Assembly (NCBI GenBank): GCA_964019165.1
Contig: OZ025283.1
Span: forward strand, 7,501 to 71,500
DNA length: 64,000 nt
From: Mastigias papua
Lineage: Eukaryota > Cnidaria > Scyphozoa > Rhizostomeae > Mastigiidae
Direction: 5' to 3'
Shown here: piece after piece, positions 22,544 to 31,087 of the stretch
How the letters are laid out: the number at the start of each line of letters is the position of its first letter
How positions within the stretch are numbered: position 1 is the stretch's first letter
Position numbers and translations under genes: made by a program
The notes under the pieces: generated by a model
Databases searched by the model: none
Seen by the model: only the letters and a program-made list of their open reading frames with translations
Told to the model about the DNA's origin: nothing

Positions 22544-24768
22544 TTATATATTATGGATGTACTTATAATACTCATGTAAATTTAATGCTTCTTGTTCTGT
22601 GATATTCTGCAGCATACTAAAATTATACATTTTTCCGTTATATGATTGTGAATAATCGCTATTATTACCAAGATAAAAATCATGGTATTTATGCCTTAAC
22701 AAGTTATCCTTGCCCTCTTCAATGACAAGCAACAATATATTCTTATTCTCATATACAATTTGACTATTCAAAATAATTAATATCTTATTATTAATAGAAT
22801 CATAAAAAAACGTTAATATATTTTTTTTAATAATGAATTTGATAAGGATACAATAATTTCATTTGGATATGTTGGGTTTATTATATAATTTTCGACCATT
22901 TTACCAAATTTAAATATTATACCTTGATTATTATAAAGCAATTTTATATAATTATCATTTTCACACTGTATTAATGTGCTGTTTATATCTATATTTTTCT
23001 TCTCAGGCTCAATAACGAAATTGAATACAAATGATGCAAAGTCCGTTATTTTATAAAAGATGTCTGTATATTTGATTCGTTGATTGGTGTTATTAAAATA
23101 TATATAATTGTCATTTATAACAGTATTAAAAATCGCCATACTATAATGCTTGTAATAATAGGTCGGGTCATTTTCAGTAACAAAATAAAAGTAATCATTG
23201 AATTTATGCTGTTGGTTGTGAAATTTCTTGATTACAACATCGGTTATACCAATTGTTTTATCTACATCTGACTCATAATCGAGATTCCACCAGCATAACA
23301 AGCATCGTTTTAAAATAGCTGGCCCTTTAAATTTTAACATATCCTTAAAGTACGATTCATTTTGAACTTTATTTTTAATATAGTCAGTCGTAATAACTGA
23401 TTCTACATAACCTGATTTTACTTTTAACGAGCCTGACGTGAAATCAGTGTCTATCGAAACATGATCGCATGCGATTTCGTAATAGTTATTAACACGTCTT
23501 TTTATCGGGCTGTTACTATTCAATCTTATTAAATTTGATGACATGAGCCCCTCGTCGACGATTAATTGATTATTAATAATCTTAAGGCCTGATATTGAAC
23601 TTACATTTAATAAACTTGTGAGAATGTTTGTATCTATTGATATTGTACCATCATTATTTAATTTTATACCCTCGTTTTGCTTGGGTATAACCACATCTGT
23701 TTTTAATTTTGTAATATCGATGTCTAATTTATTATTATTTAATTTAAAATAAGCATCATAATCCAATGTTAATTTTTTATTTACAAAAGTTATTGGCGCA
23801 GATACGTCTAAATTGAGTTTATGATTATTCAGATTTAACCCATGGTCATTGTTTACGACAGGGAGGAGATGGCCTGAGGAATCGCGTGAAAAATACGGCG
23901 AAGGCCGAATAGCCAATTCATTCGGTTTTTCAAAATAAATTTCGCCTGACTGTTGATTTACAATATCAAGATCAATTTTATTATTTGTATTCATCACGAC
24001 TTTTGATCCCACATTATCATCCACGTAATTGTTTATGTTGAATTTCATCTTTTTGGTTGTCTGATCAATATATATATCCCCATTTTGATCGTATTGAGGA
24101 ACAACATATTTATCAATGCTTGAAATTAATTTTTTTTCATTTGTATCATAACGGAGTGTATCATTATCGATATTGATTTCCACGCCGTTCTGTGTTCTTT
24201 TCAGATGTTTATGGTAAATCTTTACATAATGTTTTCCTGTTGAATCTTTTAAAAAATCGTCCCTATTGTAATCTAACCGTAATCTATTTTTATCGTCTAA
24301 TTTTATACAATTGAAATCATTTATCATAGCATTCATATCGAGACAGAGTTGATTATTAACGAACTTCAAATTACATTTTGCTAACGCGATTGTAATACGG
24401 TTTTGATCATCTCTCATTAAGCCAGGACCTAAATTAATATAAAGGCTGTTGTTTAGAGACATGAAATCAGATGATATATTTATCATTAGTTTATCATCTG
24501 TATTAACGCTTATAATTGAATTAGGCGCACCTGATGAATCTAAAGGAATAATTGATTTAGGGTTTATTTCAATTTTATCTCCAATGTCTAAGACATCGTT
24601 TATAATTGTGAATTTATCACTGTATTGAGATTTATGAAGAATAAACTTAAGATTTTTATTAATATTAATCATGTTATCATTACTCCAATGGAAATCATTA
24701 ATATTGAATTTAACTTGATTTTCATTTTCGTTACCGTTATCACTAATCACTCCATCGTATTTTCCCAT
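22544..24768 (-). CDS. Fibre-like protein: beta-spiral shaft plus ConA-like head, one frameshift
   Basis: The main frame (24768-22813) encodes 651 residues. Residues about 38-455 are a run of short beta repeats of roughly 15-17 residues with alternating hydrophobics and Asn/Asp/Gly turns (for example GLNLNNHKLNLDV, SAPITFVNKKLTLDY, FKLNNNKLDIDI). This pattern is characteristic of the triple beta-spiral shaft of adenovirus-type fibres. From about 485 the sequence changes to longer strands typical of a concanavalin/LamG-like domain, probably the receptor-binding head. The frame ends at 22813, just after an 8-base A run (22821-22828). The head's missing last strands (YNGKMYNFSMLQ..) continue in the next frame to 22544. 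A one-base slip at the homopolymer explains the break. The N-terminus MGKYDG resembles that of the next gene. Inferred role: trimeric attachment spike on the capsid vertices. Confidence 0.72.
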
Positions 24769-24792
24769 TTATATAATATATGTTATAATAAT
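24769..24792 (-). promoter_or_regulatory. AT palindromic motif before the fibre-like gene
   Basis: A tract of TATATAATATATGTTATAAT type immediately upstream of the ATG at 24768, matching the shared motif with a one-base spacer. Confidence 0.5.
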
Positions 24793-24886
24793 TGAAATAT
24801 TATTAACCATATTAATGGTAAAGGTATTATATAAATCAAATGACGAATAAAATATATTAATGTATAATAGTTCATTTTTATATATA

Positions 24887-25873
24887 TTAGAATATTATTT
24901 CATCGTGGTCTATATTAAACCATTTTGAACAAAAAACGTGATGATGTAATAGAATATTACGTTTTAACATTTTTTTTCCTTTATATAATAAAAATACGGC
25001 GATGGATCCATCCATTCCCGATATACCGCTTGGATCGAGATCCCCGATCGTTAATATATTCGAGCCTGGTGAAACACGGCTCGTAAATTGACAGATTTCT
25101 TGACCATTTATATAAACAAAACTCTTTTCTGATGCGACATTCCAATGAACACTTAAACAAATCCATACATTTAATGCAGATGCATTCGCTTTGTTTTTAA
25201 ATGGCGCATGAGGCTGATGACCATTTACCGCGCCCGTACCAATGTTGATGAAATTATTAACTGTGCCTGAAATAATTAAATTATTTGTATACAGACCAAT
25301 AAACCTGTCATAGCCTTGGTCGTCGTGGCCAAAAACGCCGTTGGTCCAGTAATGAGTCGGTATACTATTTAATTTATAAACAATAAAAATATTTACAATG
25401 TCATCGGCACCAACAGCAGGGTTTAAATTGATGTCAGATAAAAGACGCTCAGATCCCGTAAACTCAATATAATATCTTTTGTTAACACGATTCGCTTTAC
25501 TGCAAATCGTTGGTTGTTTTACCATATCAGACTGATATGCGTCGTCTTGAGATAAACTTTGATCGTAAATCTTAGATACTTTTCTTGTTGTTGGATCAAA
25601 TGTTAACTCATGACCATTGGATGTTGGAAAGTGGTAAAAAGCATTTGCTCCTTGATAGAGTTCCCACAATATTGTTTGACACAGCTGTGTATAGCTGTAA
25701 TTCAGTAAACAATCCATGTTAATAGCATATCTTAAGTTTGTTGTTGAATTATCTGTTATACAAATTGTTTTTAAATTATCAATTCTTCTATTATGCATAT
25801 CAATGTCTTCGCGGTTTTTTATATATTCATCATTGTTTGTTAATAATTTATGCGATCCGTCATGAACACCCAT
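24887..25873 (-). CDS. Tail-fibre/LamG-like protein, 328 aa
   Basis: Residues 1-60 contain NREDIDMHNRRIDNLK followed by NLRYAINMDCL, the pattern seen at the start of many phage and viral tail-fibre proteins (short trimerisation/attachment segment). Residues about 135-315 look like a concanavalin/LamG-type beta sandwich: RYYIEFTGSERL, WICLSVHWN, FVYINGQEI and SIAVFLLYKG are typical strand phrases of that fold. The N-terminus MGVHDG is similar to MGKYDG of the fibre-like gene directly downstream (118 bp away, same strand), so both may dock to the same capsid site. Inferred role: glycan or receptor binding on the virion. No signal peptide or membrane segment is visible. Confidence 0.7.
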   Translation of the reverse strand: MGVHDGSHKLLTNNDEYIKNREDIDMHNRRIDNLKTICITDNSTTNLRYAINMDCLLNYSYTQLCQTILWELYQGANAFYHFPTSNGHELTFDPTTRKVSKIYDQSLSQDDAYQSDMVKQPTICSKANRVNKRYYIEFTGSERLLSDINLNPAVGADDIVNIFIVYKLNSIPTHYWTNGVFGHDDQGYDRFIGLYTNNLIISGTVNNFINIGTGAVNGHQPHAPFKNKANASALNVWICLSVHWNVASEKSFVYINGQEICQFTSRVSPGSNILTIGDLDPSGISGMDGSIAVFLLYKGKKMLKRNILLHHHVFCSKWFNIDHDEIIF

Positions 25874-25897
25874 ATGTATATAATATTAATTATAATT
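25874..25897 (-). promoter_or_regulatory. AT-rich motif before the LamG-like gene
   Basis: GTATATAATATTAATTATAAT follows the start codon on the minus-strand upstream side with a one-base spacer. A weaker match to the shared palindrome. Confidence 0.4.
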
Positions 25898-26299
25898 ATT
25901 AAAGAATTTTTTAATTAGATTTTGATTATAATCAAGATCTACTAGACTAAATTGTTTTATAATTTCATAAAAATTATAACCATGAGATCGTAGGTATATA
26001 AATAATAGACAGTAGTAACCACAGGATTTTGTATCGTATCCCTGTATTTGGCTACTGTTATATATATAATCATAATATTCACTTATTATTTGAGGAGGTT
26101 TTAATCCATAACTATCAAAATATTCAATTCTATCACCATCGTAATACAATGATGTCCAATGTGTCCCATTTAAGGGTGAAAACATATCGTCTAAATTTAT
26201 GATATAAAAATGATCACGTTTTATTATATCGGTTGTTATTTGGTCTTTTGCATAAATGCCATTAAAATTATTTATTTTCATATGATCAATCCATCTCAT
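25886..26299 (-). CDS. Adenain-like cysteine protease
   Basis: A 137-residue protein with the catalytic layout of the Ulp1/adenain (C5) superfamily: His47 in GTHWTSLYYD, Asp62 in EYFDSYG, Gln86 in QIQGYD forming the oxyanion hole, and the nucleophile Cys93 in KSCGYYC. The spacing Gln-x6-Cys matches the family. Length is somewhat shorter than adenovirus protease and normal for Polintons. In this lineage the enzyme matures virion proteins by cutting after Gly-containing motifs, and candidate sites occur in the neighbouring pX-like and penton-like proteins. It lies between the LamG-like and pX-like genes on the minus strand. All expected active-site residues are present. Confidence 0.9.
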   Translation of the reverse strand: MRWIDHMKINNFNGIYAKDQITTDIIKRDHFYIINLDDMFSPLNGTHWTSLYYDGDRIEYFDSYGLKPPQIISEYYDYIYNSSQIQGYDTKSCGYYCLLFIYLRSHGYNFYEIIKQFSLVDLDYNQNLIKKFFNNYN

Positions 26300-26334
26300 T
26301 AAATACGTGTTACTTGTGCTTGTGGCTTTAAATT

Positions 26335-27198
26335 TTAAAACAGGATGTTTAGTAATGGCACGTTTTTGAAGGGGGAGTTTTGGCCGAACAAGATGCCTTG
26401 GCCGTGTGTTTTTTTTTTTGACCCTTTTTTTATACCATAACCCTTAGTTCCTATAATTTCATGATCATCAAATTGTGGTTCATAAGGCAGCCATTTATAT
26501 TCTAATGAACTGCCTTCAGGATTTTTTATAATAGGTTGATTTTGATTTTGAGGGATAGGTATAGTTTTTGGATGCGTTTTATACCCTCCCTTTGGGGAAT
26601 TATGTAATCCAGAGCCCAAAAGTTTTAATATCATAGGTACGCCTAATGCACCTAAGAGTGCCGATAAAAACCCGCCGTTCATTTTACCATCTCCTGACAA
26701 CATCATAACTTTATCGAATTTATCTTTTTCTTTTTTGGGTAACTTACTTAATTCATTTTGTACAATGGCTAATGCTTTTACAATATCGCCAACTTTTGAA
26801 TTATGAAAATTTGCACCAGATCCGAAAATTTTTTCAATACCCATTGTTCCAAGAGCAGTAGCTATACCGCTCGTTACAGGGCCAGCAATTTTTTTAATAA
26901 TCGGCATTGTTTTATTTGCTATTTTAGTTATTGCTGGCAAAAGGCTTGATAACAAACTTCCGCCGTTTTTTGTATCTTTGTCAATGCTTTTATAATGTCT
27001 TTCATTAAATGTTATTACAACAGGTTTTAGACCTTTTGTAATTTTATTATATTGTGTTTTTGTAACATAAATTCTATTTCCTTCATTTTCATTTGAAAAT
27101 TGTAATTTTAAATTTACAGGCTCTCGTTTTTTATAACCACGAATTAGTTTATTTTTTTGATTTTGTGTTAATTTTACAAATACTGGAATTAATGACAT
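26335..27198 (-). CDS. pX-like membrane-active minor virion protein
   Basis: A 287-residue basic protein with two Gly/Leu/Ala-rich hydrophobic stretches (about 79-125 and 176-198). The second directly follows LSGDGKMNGGFLSALL. LSGD|G (167-171) and MNGG|F (173-177) both match the adenain consensus (M/I/L)xGx|G and (M/I/L)xGG|x, so the protein is probably cut to free a membrane-active C-terminal peptide, as known for adenovirus pX/pVI-type proteins. The C-terminus is Pro/Gln- and Lys/Gly-rich. It sits between protease and major capsid genes, the usual place for such a protein in Polintons. Exact homology to pX or pVI is not proven. Confidence 0.7.
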   Translation of the reverse strand: MSLIPVFVKLTQNQKNKLIRGYKKREPVNLKLQFSNENEGNRIYVTKTQYNKITKGLKPVVITFNERHYKSIDKDTKNGGSLLSSLLPAITKIANKTMPIIKKIAGPVTSGIATALGTMGIEKIFGSGANFHNSKVGDIVKALAIVQNELSKLPKKEKDKFDKVMMLSGDGKMNGGFLSALLGALGVPMILKLLGSGLHNSPKGGYKTHPKTIPIPQNQNQPIIKNPEGSSLEYKWLPYEPQFDDHEIIGTKGYGIKKGSKKKTHGQGILFGQNSPFKNVPLLNILF

Positions 27199-27228
27199 CT
27201 CTTATATTATATTATAGATTTATTAAAA

Positions 27229-28503
27229 TTATTTTATAATTTCTGTTCTGTTATTTATTACGCTCAATTTAAACGTGTTTTCTGATAAAAGCAATGCATA
27301 AATACTATATTCCTTTGCTGGTGTATTGGCTAACATATAATTAAACTCAATTTTGTTGTTGCCTTCTTTTAATACATCACTAATATTCGAATATATATCA
27401 AAATATAAATACATAAAAGATGTTTTAAATAAATCGTAATCTATATACACTGGCGTTGGTGTTTTTTTATTCATATAATCTAACAAGGAACGATAAACGA
27501 CCTGTGGCTTATTTACACAGTCATATGTATCACTTGGCAAATATGTGTAATTATTGAGTCTTATATTTGCACTTACAATACCCATATCCGATGTATTATT
27601 TTCAAATGAATTTTTAGTCTGATTATTTGCATTTTCTGTCCATGAAAAGAATATTATTAAATGCCTTGGTTTTAATATATTATTTACAATTGGGTAAGAA
27701 TATTGTTTATGCTTCAATCCAGGCATAATGTATATCATTTCTTTTAAATATGATACTTCAGTTGGCGTTTTTAACATTTTTATAAATTTTTGATTATCAC
27801 TTGCGTTCAAACTCAATTTGTCATAACAGAGCCATAAATTTTTCAATTTTAAAATTCCAGCATCAGCGCCATCTCTATGTAATATTGTTTCATTTGAAGC
27901 TAAGGTTATTGAAATATCTATATTACTAGGCGGCATAACCTGATTGTAAAAACTAGCAAAGAATTCACAGTTACGGAGCTCAAAGATAAAATGGATATCA
28001 CCATTTTTTGTTATTGCCATACGTTTTTTATAATTTTCATTATACAAATCATTTCTTTTTTCTACAGCATGTGATGTTGCATTTACTGTAAATTCATTTA
28101 TATTACTTCCACGAGCTGTATCAGGATAAAATAATGATGTTGTACATACAGAATTAGCATATGGTTTTGAATATTCTAAAATATTTTTGTTTACCATGTA
28201 ATAATTTAAGTCATCGCTATCATATAGAATTTTGCCATTAGATTTTACTTCTAAGTTTTGTACTAAACTTGCTGAATCGCTTGCTATAGCGATTTTATCA
28301 GCATCAGCATAATCACTACCGTCATTTTTTATTACTTTTTGATATATACCATAATAATAACCGAAATACCAATCATTTAACATGAAATCATCTCCAGTTA
28401 TGGAATGTGTATGACTTCTAACATTATCTCTTATGGGTAAATTAGGATTGCTTACAATATGATCAATTTTTTCACATCTTCGTCTAAAATCAATTAAACT
28501 CAT
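27229..28503 (-). CDS. Major capsid protein (double jelly roll)
   Basis: A 424-residue protein rich in Asn, Tyr and Ser with a beta-strand pattern throughout. It has the family phrases LNDWYFGYYYGIYQ near residue 43, the IIFFSWTENANNQTKNSF region near 287, and an IRLNNYTYLPSDTY segment near 320. Together with its position in the cluster (pX-like, MCP, small basic protein, penton) this identifies the hexon-like capsid subunit of Polintons. The N-terminal ITGDDF (35-40) is close to, but does not match, the protease motif. The frame is intact. Pseudo-hexameric trimers of this fold would form the icosahedral shell. Only 14 bp separate it from the next gene. Confidence 0.87.
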   Translation of the reverse strand: MSLIDFRRRCEKIDHIVSNPNLPIRDNVRSHTHSITGDDFMLNDWYFGYYYGIYQKVIKNDGSDYADADKIAIASDSASLVQNLEVKSNGKILYDSDDLNYYMVNKNILEYSKPYANSVCTTSLFYPDTARGSNINEFTVNATSHAVEKRNDLYNENYKKRMAITKNGDIHFIFELRNCEFFASFYNQVMPPSNIDISITLASNETILHRDGADAGILKLKNLWLCYDKLSLNASDNQKFIKMLKTPTEVSYLKEMIYIMPGLKHKQYSYPIVNNILKPRHLIIFFSWTENANNQTKNSFENNTSDMGIVSANIRLNNYTYLPSDTYDCVNKPQVVYRSLLDYMNKKTPTPVYIDYDLFKTSFMYLYFDIYSNISDVLKEGNNKIEFNYMLANTPAKEYSIYALLLSENTFKLSVINNRTEIIK

Positions 28504-28527
28504 TCTTATATAATATATTATAATAAT
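28504..28527 (-). promoter_or_regulatory. AT palindrome before the capsid gene
   Basis: TATATAATATATTATAATAA, 3 bp upstream of the major capsid start codon. It overlaps the end of the upstream gene, so each late gene seems to have its own copy. Confidence 0.55.
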
Positions 28528-28925
28528 TGATTAAATTCATTTTTTATATACTCTTTATCATTCTTTTTATTATCATTATTATCATTATTTTTATCCTTAT
28601 ATATTTTTTTAAGCTCTTTCTCAATTACATCAGCTTTATCATATTTTATTTGTGATTCTTGTTCATTTTCATTTTTATCTGGTTCTTGTGTTGTAGTTTT
28701 GTATATTTTATTAGCAACAATTTCCCCTGTTGTTTTTGCTCTCGGTTCAACTGCTGCTTTTGCTGCTGTCTCAGCTGCTGATTTCATGATTTTTTTACTA
28801 CCTTCTGAAGCTAATTTTTTTGTTGCGCTTTTAAACATTGATTTAAATACATTCGATAGGCCATCACCATCTTGATCTTGTGTATAATTACTTTGATTTA
28901 TTCTAATTGGTTTTAATCGATTCAT
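28518..28925 (-). CDS. Small basic/acidic virion-associated protein, 135 aa
   Basis: It begins with a short polar stretch and a DQDGDGLSNVFKSMF segment (residues 17-30), followed by a long Ala/Lys amphipathic helix (SAAETAAKAAVEPRAK) and a strongly charged Lys/Asp/Asn tail. The GDGL motif recurs in the penton-like protein and partly in the pX-like protein, and may be a weak protease site. It sits between capsid and penton genes, so a structural or DNA-condensing role in the virion is likely. I cannot assign it to a named adenovirus protein. The frame is intact. Confidence 0.6.
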   Translation of the reverse strand: MNRLKPIRINQSNYTQDQDGDGLSNVFKSMFKSATKKLASEGSKKIMKSAAETAAKAAVEPRAKTTGEIVANKIYKTTTQEPDKNENEQESQIKYDKADVIEKELKKIYKDKNNDNNDNKKNDKEYIKNEFNQLL

Positions 28926-28946
28926 TATATATATTATATTATATTA
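28926..28946 (-). promoter_or_regulatory. AT palindromic motif
   Basis: TATATATATTATATTATATT directly upstream of the ATG at 28925. Confidence 0.5.
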
Positions 28947-29702
28947 AAAACTTCTAATAAATAACACCATTTGTATATCTGTGTCACTCAAATCTATAAA
29001 TCTATCTAAACCATCTTTGAATGTTACATTAAATTTAGTTATACAGTTCGTATTAATCTTATTATAAATCATGTTTTTTTCGTCAATTGGGATATTATAT
29101 CCAATTCTATAATCCGATGTGTTAAACATATATAAAACAGAATCGTGCTGGTACCCATTGAAATTACTAGACGATATTAACAACGGTACTCTAATGACCA
29201 CGTTATCTATTGAATTCGTGATATTAGGAGTTAAGGTGCCATAAGAACTATTTATAACTAAATTATTAAATCCTATAAGAGCGCCGAACGCTAAATTATT
29301 TCTAAAATCAACTTGAATATTATTCTTAAGGTCAATAAAACATTTTTTTAAAGATGCGACATAATATATTTCTATTGAGTCTTTTTTAATAGATTGAGTT
29401 TCAAGGTAATTTTGTATATACTGAGACAAATCGCTATATGTGTAATTTCCATTCGGGAATGTTAAAGTACTCCAATTTGTACCACCATCTTTTGAATACC
29501 TTAAAGTGTTATTATTAAATTTTGCTGCATCTATATTATTCCATGTATATGACATTCGTAAACTATGTAATGCTATATAATGCTCCTGATCTGGATCTAA
29601 TTTCAAACCATCACCTGACATATTCACAGTAAAATTATTATTATCGCCCCATAAATAATTGATATCTTTTTTTGTTGTGTCAATAAATATTGGTTTATCC
29701 AT
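28944..29702 (-). CDS. Penton-like minor capsid protein (single jelly roll)
   Basis: A 252-residue protein. It opens with PIFIDTTKKDINYLWGDNNN and then MSGDGLKLDPDQEHYIALHS, the arrangement seen in Polinton minor capsid (penton) proteins, where an N-terminal arm precedes the jelly roll. The middle has WSTLTFPNGNYTYSDLSQYI, a common phrase in these proteins. MSGD|G (28-32) fits the adenain cleavage consensus. Pentamers would occupy the vertices and probably hold the fibre-like proteins encoded nearby. The frame is intact. The spacing to its neighbours is 18 bp and 10 bp. Confidence 0.82.
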   Translation of the reverse strand: MDKPIFIDTTKKDINYLWGDNNNFTVNMSGDGLKLDPDQEHYIALHSLRMSYTWNNIDAAKFNNNTLRYSKDGGTNWSTLTFPNGNYTYSDLSQYIQNYLETQSIKKDSIEIYYVASLKKCFIDLKNNIQVDFRNNLAFGALIGFNNLVINSSYGTLTPNITNSIDNVVIRVPLLISSSNFNGYQHDSVLYMFNTSDYRIGYNIPIDEKNMIYNKINTNCITKFNVTFKDGLDRFIDLSDTDIQMVLFIRSF

Positions 29703-29720
29703 ATATATTATATTATATTA
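29703..29720 (-). promoter_or_regulatory. AT palindromic motif
   Basis: ATATATTATATTATATTA immediately upstream of the penton-like gene. Confidence 0.5.
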
Positions 29721-30534
29721 GATTTAAATGTTTTTTTATATAATCATGATATTGTGTTTTACTAATAAATTCATTAGTACGCAAATAATCTATATTGTTA
29801 AATATTCTGTTTTTAAGATCTGTGGTTGCATTTGATGTTTTTAATATCGGAGTCAAATTTTTTAAATCATTAATTAAGTCATGCGGTGTTTTTCCATCAG
29901 TATTAATTTCTTGATTTGTTAATTGTTTTAGTTCTTGAATCATTTCTTTATTATTATTTCCGGCAATAATGCTTGATCTGATCAAATTAACTCTTTTATC
30001 TCTATCTCGTTCATTTAAGATTATTTTACCCTTTCCAATCAGTTTTGATTTCATATTTCGTTTTTTCACCATTCCAGATAAATCATTCAAATCATTCAAA
30101 ATATTTATTGCTAATTGACTATATTTTGTTCTGGGGTTATAACGTTTTGTTAATAAATCAATCGTGCATTTATCACATCTGTTAGAATATAAAATATCAT
30201 CATTATTTGATAATTTAGCCTCAATAATCATCTCATTTAGTAATTTTGGCATATTAATAAGCAATTTATCATTATATTTTGAGTTTACAATTTTATATGA
30301 ATTACGTTTTTTTGTCTTTGCTCCTTCACCTTTAATTTCCTCTTTTTTTTCAATATACTCTCTATTAGCTAATTCATTTTTAATAATTTTTTGATATTTC
30401 GTAATAGCATTTCTATATAATAACAGCAATTTATTATTTTTATTATGACTATAATAAGCACTTATCTTATTACCCAGGCTTTTTAAATCTTTATTTTTTA
30501 ATTCATTTTTTAATTCTTCATCCGATGATTTCAT
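29713..30534 (-). CDS. Polinton conserved-position protein of unknown function, 273 aa
   Basis: A highly charged, helix-rich protein (Lys, Glu, Asn). Residues 1-70 and 150-260 look like amphipathic helices. A CDKC pair near residue 120 is the only cysteine motif. A SKLIGKGKIILNERDRDKR stretch near residue 165 introduces the C-terminal helical half. Genes of this type often sit next to the penton gene in Polintons, but I do not know a function. An assembly or core role is possible. The frame is intact. The start codon is followed upstream by a TATATTAT tract. Confidence 0.6.
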   Translation of the reverse strand: MKSSDEELKNELKNKDLKSLGNKISAYYSHNKNNKLLLLYRNAITKYQKIIKNELANREYIEKKEEIKGEGAKTKKRNSYKIVNSKYNDKLLINMPKLLNEMIIEAKLSNNDDILYSNRCDKCTIDLLTKRYNPRTKYSQLAINILNDLNDLSGMVKKRNMKSKLIGKGKIILNERDRDKRVNLIRSSIIAGNNNKEMIQELKQLTNQEINTDGKTPHDLINDLKNLTPILKTSNATTDLKNRIFNNIDYLRTNEFISKTQYHDYIKKHLNLI

Positions 30535-30577
30535 TATATTATCAATACCAATAATTTTAATATCAGCATTAACAGTT

Positions 30578-30983
30578 TCACCATTTTTTTTTATATAATT
30601 CTACTTTTTTATTTTCGGCTAAATCATTCAAAAACTGTTTTTCTTCACGTAATAACGGTTTACTTAAATCATAAATCAATGTTTCATTAACTTCATTTTC
30701 TTCATTATATGGTAATGTTAACTGTTCTTTATCTTGAAGTTGATCTTGATCTTCATAATATGGTAAACTATTTGAAATTATTTCATTAATTTTATCATTT
30801 TTTTCTTCCATTTTTTCTATCATTTTTTCATTACTGTCTGTAATAGGCTTAAAAAATTCAGCATTATTAAAGTCACGATCGACTTTTTGATTTTCAAAAT
30901 CTATATTTTTTTTTTAAATTTAAAATTTGTTTTTGAGCCAACACACGTTTTTGTATCAAATCTTCATAAGTATTTAAATCCAT
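30578..30983 (-). pseudogene. Small coiled-coil protein gene with homopolymer frameshift
   Basis: A start at 30983 (MDLNTYEDLIQKRV) follows the conserved AT palindrome TATAATATATATTATAAT. The frame runs for about 25 codons into a 10-base A run (30906-30915 on the plus strand as T) and then hits a stop. The adjoining frame continues with a Lys/Glu-rich coiled-coil-like sequence (ENQKVDRDFNN.., then KMIEKMEEKNDKINEI..) to 30578. A one-base length error or mutation in the run is the simplest explanation. Function unknown. The acidic, coiled-coil nature suggests a scaffold or accessory protein. Confidence 0.55.
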
Positions 30984-31003
30984 TATAATATATATTATAA
31001 TAA
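30984..31003 (-). promoter_or_regulatory. AT palindrome abutting the start codon
   Basis: TATAATATATATTATAATAA directly before the ATG at 30983, almost identical to the copy at 22522. Its presence supports 30983 as the true start of the broken gene. Confidence 0.6.
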
Positions 31004-31087
31004 TTGCATAATATGTAATTATATGTTTATATAATTGCATATGAATGCATTAAATAACGAGATAAATGCAAATTCTGCATTTATTTT

